A DNA stretch of 64,000 nt from Anaeramoeba flamelloides (lineage: Eukaryota > Metamonada > Anaeramoebidae): positions 21,886,001-21,950,000 of the forward strand of contig JANTQA010000023.1 of assembly GCA_027625915.1 (NCBI GenBank), in the 5' to 3' direction. Position 1 is the first letter of the stretch. Each line of letters starts with the position of its first letter. The position numbers and the translations under genes are program-made. Shown here in pieces: positions 35,501-45,900 of this stretch. Under the pieces are notes generated by a model, which worked only from the letters and a program-made list of their open reading frames with translations, was not told where the DNA came from and ran no database searches.

Positions 35501-35853
35501 GTTTACATTGTTGTGCTTTTATTTAAACCAAAACGATCCATGGTTTTAAGTTTGTTATTTGGTTAATTATGAATCAAAAAAAAAAAAAAAATTAAATAAA
35601 AAAAAAATTATCTATACGTTATTATTTTTCTAAATATTATTTTTTTTTGTTTTTGAAAAATGAAAAAGAAAAAGAATTAATAGTTACGTTCTGTTTGTCC
35701 AAACAAAAAGATCTTTCTCTCAAACAAGAAACCTTCTTCAGAAAATGCGTCGATCAGATGACTGAAATCCCAATCAATTTCAAAAATCTTTTGATAATCA
35801 TCCAATTCTGTTCCTAAAAAAAAAATATTCTCCCAAATAAAATCTGAAAACAT
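31226..35853 (-). CDS. HIT4-like protein (plant HEAT INTOLERANT 4 family), three exons
   Basis: Minus-strand exons are 35853-35688, 35515-35085 and 31525-31226, giving 298 residues in phase (1, then 0) with GT-AG borders. The first exon reads MFSDFIWENIFFLGTELDDY and DWDFSHLIDAF, then FLFGQTE|PQQCKHNGKLE. The second includes IIIPTIIAVE, SVQMKQ, KLSWVPFYLG and VDFEWKEKQYKFDFRWDD. The third has a Lys/Glu helical stretch, then CYKFYPLNQ and SPYINRYYPNG. The order of these blocks (GTE, LFGxTEPQ, SVQ, WVPY, FDWE, KFYP, INRYY) is what I recall of Arabidopsis HIT4, a chromocentre protein needed for heat-induced heterochromatin loosening. The name rests on memory, so a search is needed. The last intron is 3,559 nt and full of transposons. 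A further 5' exon cannot be excluded. Confidence 0.6.
31903..32546 (-). mobile_element. TIR element (TAAACT...TGACTCAC family), copy 2
   Basis: The ends TAAACTCTTTTTCAAAAATT and, inversely, TAAACTATTTTTCATAAATT match those of 28884-29513 in reverse. The interior carries the same CACCTGAAATAATAGATTG and TGAGCATTACCCATTTTTTA segments and the matching purine tract (about 32270-32410). It lies in the last intron of the HIT4-like gene. Confidence 0.8.
32552..32581. repeat. (TA)n microsatellite
   Basis: Uninterrupted TA run directly after the end of the element at 31903-32546. Confidence 0.9.
32828..32997. mobile_element. 170-bp TTAA-flanked MITE
   Basis: TTAA flanks both ends (32824-32827 and 32998-33001). 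The ends are GGGACTAATCTATATT and, inversely, GGGACTAGTCTCTATT. This is the shortest member of the TTAA/GGGAYTAG group. It lies in the last intron of the HIT4-like gene. Confidence 0.8.
34076..34548. mobile_element. 470-bp TIR element, relative of 6708-8300
   Basis: The left end GTATTGAAAAAAATACCTGA and the right end (TGACAGATATTTTTATCAATAC) are inverted. The interior shares, inversely, the TATCAAACAATTAAATGAGT and TTCATTAAAGTG words with about 8080-8200. It lies in the HIT4-like intron. Confidence 0.65.
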
Positions 35854-36141
35854 TTTGATAATTAATGTGAGGTAAAGTAAAATTAAAAAAAATGATTATG
35901 ACTTGAAATTTAATCTTAAATTTAGCCTTATTGCTTTTGAATTTTCTGTTTTGTAGCCAAAGAATTGAATTGAGTTAATAACAAACATATTTAAGGGAGT
36001 AGTCTTTATAAAGTCTAACTTTTCACTTTTGAATATTTTGAAAGATGATTTGGAGATAATAGTTTTATATTTTGCGGCATCTATTTGCTTTTTTGTATTC
36101 AAAGTAATTTGAGGAAAAATAATTTAATAATTTCAAATGTA

Positions 36142-37130
36142 CTGTTGTGTAAATAACCCGTGTTTTTTATTTTAACCCATTACTAAAATTTAACCCATGC
36201 AAAAAATATTAGCTGACTGTGAAAATAAAAGAAACAAATCAATGGGACGACAATAGTATATAAACAAGAAATAGGTTTACTTTAAATAAATTTTAAACAA
36301 GAATTATGAAGATACTGGAAGATTAAAATGTAATTTTTTGATAAAAAAATGAGAATAATTTCATTTTTTGTATTTTTATAAAAAAATCATTTATTCTCTC
36401 AAATTTTGAAAATAAACTATCATTCAAAATCATTGGCCCATCAAAAAGCAAAATTTAAAGAAAAATATTTTTAATATTTGTAGTTATCTATTATAATATC
36501 AAAATTTTTATTTTAGTATTTGGTTCACTACTCCAGGGGTATTTGTTTTTCTTCAAAAAATAAAATAAAAAAAGTTAAAAAAAACAATTAAAAAAAATTG
36601 GGACATTTATTTTGAAAGAAGCATTACATGAAAAAACTTTTTTTTAAAAATTAATAAAACCCATTTATCGATTCTCCTTCACTTTGAATAACTAAATCTA
36701 ATCTCTTTGTCATATTTGAAACCAATTTTTCCATTAATTCATCTGTTACTTCTTCCAAATTTTCATTTTCATTTTCCATTTTAACAAAACACTTTTGAAA
36801 AAATAAAAAAGAGAAAAAATGATTTATTTGCAAACTTTTCATTGTGAGAGGAAAAACTTCAAAACGATACAAAAGCAATTCAAAATTGAAATATAGGGTG
36901 AGCCATTTATTTTGAATTTTAGTTTATAATGAAATTGTTGAAATAAAATCATTAAATATAATTGTGCCATTTCGACTAATCAAAGATCTAACATCTAAAG
37001 TCAATTTGGATCTGAACCAAGAATCTATAAGTGATTTCTGGTCTTCCAATACCCAAGTTTGAAAAAAAAAACACGATTTGAATTTTATTAATGGGTTAAA
37101 GGTTGCCAACATGGGTTATTTACATGACTG
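36142..37130 (+). mobile_element. TA-flanked TIR element (TAAATAACCC family), long copy
   Basis: TA flanks both ends (36140-36141, 37131-37132). The left end is CTGTTGTGTAAATAACCC and the right end, inversely, CAGTCATGTAAATAACCC; about 45 bp are inverted, including TTTAACCCATTA. Compared with the 481-bp copy at 27743-28223, about 500 bp in the middle (roughly 36415-36930) are extra. That extra part contains the small open frame at 36651-36779. Confidence 0.7.
36651..36779 (-). CDS. Small acidic ORF inside a transposon-like insert
   Basis: An ATG-started frame of 42 residues begins MENENENLEEVTDELMEKLV and continues SNMTKRLDLVIQSEGES. It has a short helical, mixed-charge composition unlike the surrounding shadow frames. 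It ends INGFY at a TAA. A weak donor (GTTTTA) after codon 40 and an acceptor near 36558 would give a different end, KTNTPGVVNQILK, before TAA near 36516. I do not recognise the protein. It lies in the segment that distinguishes the long copy of the TAAATAACCC element from the short one. It may be a chance frame, a small host gene or captured sequence. Confidence 0.25.
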   Translation of the reverse strand: MENENENLEEVTDELMEKLVSNMTKRLDLVIQSEGESINGFY

Positions 37131-38080
37131 TAAAATAAAATAAAACAATAGATTGTGATGATGATTTCTTTAATCTTTATTGGGGAACGTTGAATGGTTT
37201 AACTTTTGTTCTTATCTCAAGATTCTTTTGTGGGGTTTTATTTTATGTCTGAAAAAAGTCTAATAAATGGTTTTTTAAACAAAGTGATTTTAATTCTCAA
37301 AATAAAACAACTGGCATCTAAACAAACAATTCAGTTTTTCAGATCCTCTTGAAAATTAATGAAAAAAGTGTAAATGGTGACTTCTGGTCTCAGATTCTTA
37401 TTTTGATTGAACTTTCTCTTAAAATTTAAAAAGAACAATATGTGCTTGATCAAAAAAAAGCAAAAGTTGATAAATAATCCCAAGATCTATCATTTTATTT
37501 TAAACCCTTTTTTTGTCAAATATTTTGAATTTAGCCTACTGTTTGTAAAAAATGATTCTGTCAAGTGTTTTTTTAACGAAAGAAAATTAAAAATATAGAA
37601 TACATTTATTGATATCTATTATTCTCACCATTTCTCTTACCTGTAAATCCCCTATTAAAATAAGCTGGGATTTAAGGATTATTCCTGAAATTTAAAAGTA
37701 TTGTCAATGTAAATGTTCAACCAACTTGTAAACCAGGTCTAAAACCAAAAGAAAAATATATTTTAATCTGATCACTAGTTTAATTTTTTTCTTTAGATTA
37801 ATTTTTCAATATTGATTGTTTTTTTGAATATCATTGTATTTTTTCAAAATTAATATTTTTTTAATTATAAAATATTATATAATTATTTGAAAAGTTACAA
37901 GTGTGAAATTAAAAATAATTTTTTATACTGGTATGAAGACCAATATCATGATTCGATATTTAAAACAGATCTAATTGAATCCAAAAATTCCTAATAATTA
38001 CACATTTTACTAAAATTGATTACCGATCAGAATAAAAATGCTAAAGTAATTATTACAAATACACAAAAGAATAATTATTA

Positions 38081-38275
38081 CAGTCAGTTTCACTTTTAAG
38101 GCACAAACTTTCAACGAAATTTAAGGCACAATAAAAATCTCAAATTAAGGCACAAAATTCAAATTCTAGTAAAATAAATTGTAAAAAAAAAATTACAAAT
38201 TTTATGTCTTAATTTGGTATTTTTTTGTTACTTAAATTTTGTTGAAAGTTTGTGCCTTAAAAGTGAAACTGACTG
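38081..38275. mobile_element. MITE family A, copy 2
   Basis: 195 bp, TA at both borders (38079-38080, 38276-38277). The ends are CAGTCAGTTTCACTTTTAAG and, at the right, AAAGTGAAACTGACTG. The arms carry the TTAAGGCACAAACTTTCAAC word. Confidence 0.9.
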
Positions 38276-39169
38276 TATAAATTTAAGGATTTTTTTAAAT
38301 TCACAAAATTTTTAAATTTTAAATATTCTCAAAGTAATAGAAATAGTTTTTTTTTTTTTTGATTTTGTTGTTTAGATATATTTTGTTAAATTGAAGAGTT
38401 GAAATAGGGTAAATATATTCAGTAAATTTTAATTAAAACCTAATTATAGTTTAATAGTTCTACAATAAGGATATATTAAAATTTATGGAAATTCAAATGA
38501 ATTAGCCAGATAATATTATTGAATTGTTGTAAGATAAAAATAAAAAGTTTTTTTTATTATTTTACTAATAAGAAACAAGTTACTGAAAGACACTAAGAAA
38601 GGTTAAAAAAAAGAGTGTGAAATTAATGAACAGAAAATTGTTTAATAATATTAAAAATATATATCCAAACGCAATAAATTTCCTTTATTTATAAGATATA
38701 ACAACTATTAAATGAATTTTTAAAGAAGCAATATCACTGAAATCTAGTATTCACTTTTCTAAAATAGAATTTTTGAAAAAACTTAATTATTATTAGAATT
38801 ATTTTTTAAGATCTCTCGAATATTTCGATTGGGGGAATATATTTCAATGACATTAGATTAAAATAATTAACAAGTATTATTGAAAAAATAATCTGAATAT
38901 ACATAGTGGAATAGTTTAATCTTACCTCACAACCAATACCCCCCCAACAATTAAATAAATATCTCACAATTTCTTTTAATTGTTTTTTTTTTTTTTATTA
39001 TTTTCTCTGAAATCTTAATTATCATATTAACAAAATTAAAGGTTTTTATTACAATAAAAAAATTTTTGTTATTACAATAAAAGTTAAAAAATATTTTTAT
39101 ATTTTTGGTAACATTTTAGATCAAGGTAAACTCGATAAATATACCGAATGAGAAAAAAAAATGAAAATA

Positions 39170-39500
39170 TAAACCCCAATTCAAAATTTTTAACACACCA
39201 AAATTCAATTTGTGAAATAAAAACTCATTTAATCAATTTTAGAAGAAATACCAAATCGGAACCATTCACTAATTGAAATTTTAACACTTTTTTATAAATT
39301 ACAAATCACCCAAAACAAAAATAAATAATTATCAATACAAATAAATCAAGAACGTGTTAAAAATTTTGGAGAGAGCAGAAAATAAAATAAATGTATTGAT
39401 AAATTTGTTAAAATTCTATTAGGAATATTAATCTATCAAATGGTTAAATACTACCAACTAATTTTATTTGAGTTCTTCTATTTGGAACAACTCAAATAGA
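39170..39500 (+). repeat. Dispersed repeat R, copy
   Basis: Shares AATAAATAATTATCAATACA and AAAATTTTGGAGAGAG with the copies at 23600 and 54770, and inversely with 4630-4960. It lies upstream of the LINE remnant at 39715 and may be part of a LINE 5' region, but this is untested. Confidence 0.5.
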
Positions 39501-39714
39501 ACTTACTATCAATTGTTCCAAAAAAATTGATCTAAAGAAACAAGTCAAGTAATTCAGAAAATGAAATGAATACAAAAACTAAAAAGATGAAAAAATGATT
39601 TTCGTATTTTGTAAAATTCAAAATTATTCCCAATTTCAATGAAATTGTATTATTTTGATTATTTGGAAAGTTTTAGCTATGTTGAAAATTTTGAATTTTT
39701 TGTTTTGTTAAAGA

Positions 39715-40140
39715 ATTATTAAAAAAAAAATGGATTAGGAGTTTATCAAGATGATGTTTATGCAAATTTATTATTCTGATTTATAAGTTATTTTGTAATT
39801 GAAATAAACAAAAATCTTGAAAAACAGTTCAAATATTTGTATATGATTTGATTTTGAAAATTGAATGATCAAAATCAGCAATTGATAAAATTTTAGTGTA
39901 AATTAAGAAAATAAATTAAGAATTTGGAATGAACCCAAATAATAATAAAACACTACAAAGAAAAAATCATCCAAAATTAAATATTAAGCCATTTTTTATT
40001 GGTAAAATAAACATTTTATTAAAAAAACTTTCAAAAAGTAAAAGAAAGTTTGAAAAAAAAATCAAAATTATTTTTAGTAAAAAAAACCTTCACCAATTGG
40101 TAAACTTTTAAACATTCCAGCCCATTTTCTTAATTCTATT
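39715..40140 (+). mobile_element. Degraded LINE reverse-transcriptase remnant, second copy
   Basis: Plus-strand frames encode LGVYQDDVYANLLF (the GVxQGDPLxPLLF box), FISYFVIEINKNLEKQFK, then FVYDLILKIE where the catalytic FADD should be, and EFGMNPNNNKT. These line up with LGVYRSDPLCSLLLGF, FADDLILIMEG and EFGMNPNIEKT of the remnant at 11540-12640. Several stops and at least one frame change interrupt it, so it cannot be active. Confidence 0.65.
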
Positions 40141-40402
40141 ATTCTATGGAATAGTAATAGTTTATTCAACTCAAAAAGATTTTGACCCAATTAGAAGGTA
40201 ATGTATATAAATAAGTGGTCATTTTTTTGTTATATATCCTTATTCTCCAAGAATAATTTAAAAAATAGAAACTAAATTTGATTAAATCAGAATACATATT
40301 TACAAAATAACCTATAAACTCAAAAATTCATTAGAAAATCTTTATTTTGTACATATTCCTTACATAATTAAATTTTCGAAAAAAAGATGAAAGTTTTCAA
40401 TA

Positions 40403-40599
40403 CAGTCAGTTTCACTTTTAAGGCACAAACTTTCAACAAAATTTAAGGCACAATAAAAATCTCAAATTAAGGCACAAAATTCAGATTCTAGTAAAATAAA
40501 TTGTAAAAAAAAATAATTAAAAATTTTGTGCCTTAATTTGAGAGTTTTATGTGCCTTAAATTTCGTTGAAAGTTTGTGCCTTAAAAGTGAAATTGACTG
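40403..40599. mobile_element. MITE family A, copy 3
   Basis: 197 bp with TA borders (40401-40402, 40600-40601). The ends are CAGTCAGTTTCACTTTTAAG and AAAAGTGAAATTGACTG. It is the closest relative of the copy at 38081, 2.1 kb away and in the same orientation. Confidence 0.9.
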
Positions 40600-41149
40600 T
40601 ATTTTAAAAATAGAAAATCTTTAGAAATATATACTTTGATATAAAATAATTTTGAAAAAAAAAAAATTATAAAAAATGGATTTGATTAAATAATGATAAA
40701 TAGGAATCTGACTAGAAAATCAATGTAATGGATTGTTGGTATCCATTTCAAATTAAGAAGATAAATAAGAAATATCTCGAAAATATATTTTGATCAAATT
40801 TTTTTATAAATTAATTTTAACAATTTATTTAGATAGCTACTTTCTTTTTTAGTATTATAAAAAGAAAACATTCTTTTTTTTAAAATAAGCACCTTCTAGG
40901 GCTTATATACATATAATTTGTTTTTTTTTCTTTGTTTAATTCCAATAATTAATATAAACACATTTCTAGACCCAAAAAATTAATTCAATAAAAAGAAAAA
41001 AAAATATGTAAAAATTAAAGAAACAACTTTGATTCACTTTGTTTCTTTTTCTTTTTACAAATAGAGTAGTGAATGAAAATTTTTTTTCAAATTAAACAGA
41101 TTCTTCATATTTAAAAATTCCCTTTCAAGCAATTTTCTGTCAATTTAAA

Positions 41150-42420
41150 AATTTAAAAATGGTAAAAGGTACCTACTTGCGTTTAAAAAAAAGTTTTTTT
41201 TTAAAAAAATCAAAGTTCCCTTTTGGTAAAAAAAGTTAAACAGGGGAAAAAAGTGAAAAACCTATTTTAATTAGGAAACTTAGTGAAAAATTAAAGTAAA
41301 ATCAATTAATAAAAGAATATATAAATAAATAAAGATGAGATGCAAGATTCATCACTAAAAAATTTTTTTTAATACTATCTTACACTATGGGTTTTTCTTT
41401 GGTTGATCAATTATTGAAAATTTGTTGAAAAAATTAACAATTTTTAAGATCTCCCAAAATAACTCTACTATTTTTGGTATTCAAGTAGATTTACATTTTT
41501 TTTGTTGGTTTAAGGGATTAGCATCTACCAAGGAGAAGCCTAGGAACAAAGTATGTTGTTATTGGACCTAACCAAATTAGTGCTACAAGGTTGAAATGTC
41601 GCTAAAAAATCGATTAGTCAATTAGTAATATTTGTTGATCTCATCAATTAAAAATGACCTATATATTAGTAAAAATCCCAACAATTTCAGAATAAAATAA
41701 GCATTTCGCCATAAATTTAAAGGTTGAATTATCAATATTCAGACTACAAAGTCACGATATATCTTTCTTAAATTTGGGGCGTAATGTAGATTAGTTACCA
41801 AAAAATTCAATTTTTTTTTAAAAATTAAATAATTAACCAATAAATTTTTTTGACAAATTATTACTCAAATCATCGGAATATATTGACGTTACAAGTATCT
41901 TTATCAAAAGCAAATAAAACTAATCAATCTTTGGGCTTTTATGTTGATGATTATTGAGTTAATCTTTGAAATGAAAAAATTATAAAAATAGTTACTTTTG
42001 GGAGTTCTAAAGATAAATTATTATTTTACTGGAATACTGTGTTTTGGGTTTCTATTTTTAGATTTGGAAAAGGAATTAAAAAAAAAATTTTCAAAAATGA
42101 AACTTTTTTAATTGTGTTCATTAGTAAAAAATGTAATAATTTATTGTGCAATAATATTTATAATAGATTTTTTAGAGCCATTTGAGCCATGGTGCACGAA
42201 TATCATTTAAACCCAATTACAACATACTTTGATTATAGAGAAAGCTATAGTGACACTAATCCCTTAATTGAGAATAATATAATGAATCATTATTTAAAGT
42301 TAATAGGTTTCTCTTTTTAATTGATTTTACTTTTCATTTTCAGTTTCTATTAAGATTTAACAATTAAAAATTGGTTTAAACTTTTTTTTTACCTTTTTCA
42401 CTTTTTTTACCAAACCATTC
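41150..42420 (+). repeat. Dispersed repeat Q, copy 1, interrupted by a TTAA element
   Basis: Outside the insertion at 41514-42263 this stretch is collinear with 55540-56215. Shared words are AACTTAGTGAAAA/AACTTAATGAAAA, TTGACAATTTTTGAGATCTC (here TTAACAATTTTTAAGATCTC) and AAGTAGATTTA. The pair supplies the empty target site for the TTAA element here. Confidence 0.65.
41514..42263 (+). mobile_element. 750-bp TTAA-flanked TIR element
   Basis: Flanked by TTAA (41510-41513 and 42264-42267). The ends are GGGATTAGCATCTACC and, inversely, GGGATTAGTGTCACTA. The related unoccupied site at 56070-56073 has a single TTAA, which confirms the duplication. Relatives are an eroded copy at 17377-18240 and inverse copies at about 49700-50190 and 51861-52450. 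No transposase frame is present, so it is non-autonomous. Confidence 0.85.
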
Positions 42421-42981
42421 AGAGGATCCTCAATTCAAAAATTTTCAAATTTTAGAAAATAAAATCAAATCTATTATTCTATATTTCAAAATACTAAAAA
42501 CTTCATATTAAAACAAACTGTTTTCTTTTGTAATAAAAATCATTTGAATTTAATTTTGATATAATTTTTGGGTTATTTTTTAATTCTCTATATTTTACAA
42601 AGTAAGGATTTTGAAATACTCCTGAGACAAAATAATATTGCTCTTAGAAAGGAAAAAATAAAAGAAAAAAAATCTTCTTGATCTCAAAAATTATCAAATA
42701 ACTGAAGAGCAACACTTCAAAACTCATATTGTTGTTTTTAAAAATATAATGAACAACATTTTAATTGAAAATTGAAAGTTGATCTTGGGCCTTTTTTTGA
42801 AAAGGACTTAGTTTTCAATTGTTTTTTTTGAGATCTGTAGTACGCCACATGTTGGTTAGTTGGTTTTTCATGGTATTGTGATCGAATAAATCTTAGAGAT
42901 ATTTTTTAACACCTTTCAAAAAAATAATTTTTCACATTTAACTTCCCTCTCATAAAAATATTTTGGTGGACTAGGTACGAA

Positions 42982-45900
42982 ATGAACATATATCAACTTC
43001 TTCACAAAGACAAATTGGGCATCAAAATTCAACATGTAAAAAAACAAACCATTTTTTTCTCATTTTTCACTGCAATGGATACACCATTAATTTTCAAAAC
43101 ACTCAAACCAAGCAACACAATCAAAAAAATTCTGGGTGTTTCGAATTACATGGTAACTAACACCCCACAAAGTCTCTGTATTAATTCGTACTCTAAAGAA
43201 ACTGGCTTAACGTGTGAAATTCAACAACCAATCTTTGGAATTATTCAAGACACATGCGGAGGCATCCTTCATTCTCAAAATAAAAACAAAAACAAAAACA
43301 AAAATAAAAATAAAAACAAAAACAAAAACAAAACACAAGAAAAACAAAAAGAAAATAAAAATTATTTTTATGTACTATCAGAGGAAGGCTATGTTACGTG
43401 TGTAATTATAAATTATCCAAGATTTGAAACAAGCTTTCGGTATGATTTAAAAAGGAATTTTACAAAAACTAATCGGGCACATTTGATTGATTGCTCTTTG
43501 GATGGGAAATATATTATTGTGGGATCACTTTTAGGTGATTTAATTTTACTCAAAAAAAAAAAAAAAACAAAAAGAAAAAGAAATATTCAGGAAACGAATA
43601 AGAATGAAACTGAATTCTTCAGCAAAAATGAGAGTGAACAAGTCTATTTTAGAGATCGTAATTATAATCAATTATTAATCGATTTTTGTTTTTTAAATGA
43701 TTTTAATTCTTCTCAAAAAGGGACTATTTATATATTAGTGGTTCTCTATGACACAACAAAAAAGGACCACCCACTAACAAAAATTCAAATAATTGAGTTC
43801 AATTTGAATCATGGTCTGGAAGAATCAATCGGAACAGAAACCCAAAAATCCAAAGAAATTGAAAAACAAAAAGAAAATGAAAAAAGTAAGGAAAATGAAG
43901 ATGAAAACGAAAACAAAAACAAAGAAGAAAAAATTCAATCCAAAACTATCAAAATAATTCTTGAATATGAACTCGAGGGATGTTATGTCAATAAAATATT
44001 AAATCATTTTGAAAACTATTTCTTATTTAGTTATCAACAAGTCGTAGATGCAAAAAATAACAATTGTGGAATATTTTCACTAAAGTTGGAATGGGATCTG
44101 AATTTCCAGGAAAATAAGCCAAGCTTCATGAAAAAGGATCTCATTATTTTAAATGAAATGATATATAAAAGCACTTTTAATTTTGAAAGCAGCCAGCTGC
44201 TTTGCATTAGCGAAAATGGTAAAATTTATTTATTGAGCTGGATTTTTGATCGGAATAACAACAATAATGTCATTGGAATAGAACATCATTTTGATAATAA
44301 CCTTCCATTAACACCTGTAACTGACCTATTTTGGATTCAAAATAATATCTATTTTTTAGCAGGGAGTATGTGCGATCATAAAATAATCAAACTACAAATA
44401 AATACAGATCAAGAAATAAATAATAATAGTAATAAAAATAATTTGACATATCAATTATTATCAAATACCGAAAATAATGGTAATTATAAAAATGTTTCAC
44501 CAATTATTGATTTTTGTATTTATAACGAATTAAATTCTTATGAAAAACTTTTGGTTTGTACGAGATCTCAAACAAAGCCAACCATTCAAAAGATAAATAA
44601 TGGATATAATATTGAAACATTTTTTATTTTAAAACCGTTTGAAGACTTCAATTCTTCTAATTATAACTTTAATAATATTAATCAAAACCAAAAAATCACT
44701 GGCATTTGGAATATTGACTATAATTTAATAAATCATTATCAAAAAAATAAATTAAATGAAATTAATTACTCATTGAACATTATTTCTTTTTTGAATTGTA
44801 CCATTATCCATGATTTTCAAAATCCGAATATTAATTTGTTGTCATTAATACCAATAAATAGTAAGAGCCAAACATTAATGATCAAACAAATATTTTTGAA
44901 GACTAGTTTAATTTTACAAATTTGTGCACAAGGTATTAATTTAATCAATTGTCTTACAAATAAATTGGTCTCTTTTTGGAATTGTAAACAAAATGAATCT
45001 ATTTCAATATACGAGTGTAATAAAAGTGGACTAATTTCTGTTATCTTGGAAAACCAGAATAAAATTCTAATATTTAATATCGAAAATGATTTAATTATTT
45101 TAAAAAGGGAAATTATTTTCAATAATAATGCAATAATTACTTCAATGAAATTATTAGATTCCAAGAATAATGTCAGTGATTGTTATATTGGACTAAATGA
45201 TAATTCTGTTTTCCTTTTATCAATCGATTTAAATTTTATCGAAGAAATAAATCAAAATCATTTTCAAATGATTTATAATTTTAGCAATCCCGAATTTGAG
45301 AACAACAAGGAAGAGGAAGAGGACGAGGAAGAGGAAGAGGAAGAGGAAGAGGAAGAGGGACAGAAACAGAAACAACAAGAAGAAAACGGAATGGGAATTG
45401 AAAAAGAAATTGATAATGAAAATGAAAACATAAATGAAGATGAAAAAATAAAGGAAAAAGGAAAAACAAGTAAAGAACCACTAAATAAAGGAGAAAATGT
45501 CAAAAATAAAAAAACAATTATAAATGATTTTTTAATAGTGAAAATAAATAATTTAAAATTAATTGTTGTTGGTTTTCGTAATGGAATGGTTAATATTTTA
45601 GATTTTCATAATAATAAAAGTAAATTAATTTCCTCAAAAAAAATTGGAAACAAACCAATAAAAATCAAGATTATTCATAATAAGATACTTATCATTTCTG
45701 ATAATATTTGGATTGTTAATATCAATGATAACAAAAAAATTATCTATAATTTAATTAATTCTTCTTCAACTATTGTTGATTGTTATGTAATAAACCAATT
45801 TAAAGCCCCCATTCGGCAAATATCGGTAAACACCAATGAATTAAATAATGGAAATGAATTTGGATTATTAAAAGAATTGGAAGAAGAAAAAGATGTACCA

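Noticed and set aside
45273-45503. Minus-strand Ser-rich and Pro-Leu-rich frames
   Set aside because: They are antisense readings of the Glu run in the DDB1-like gene.
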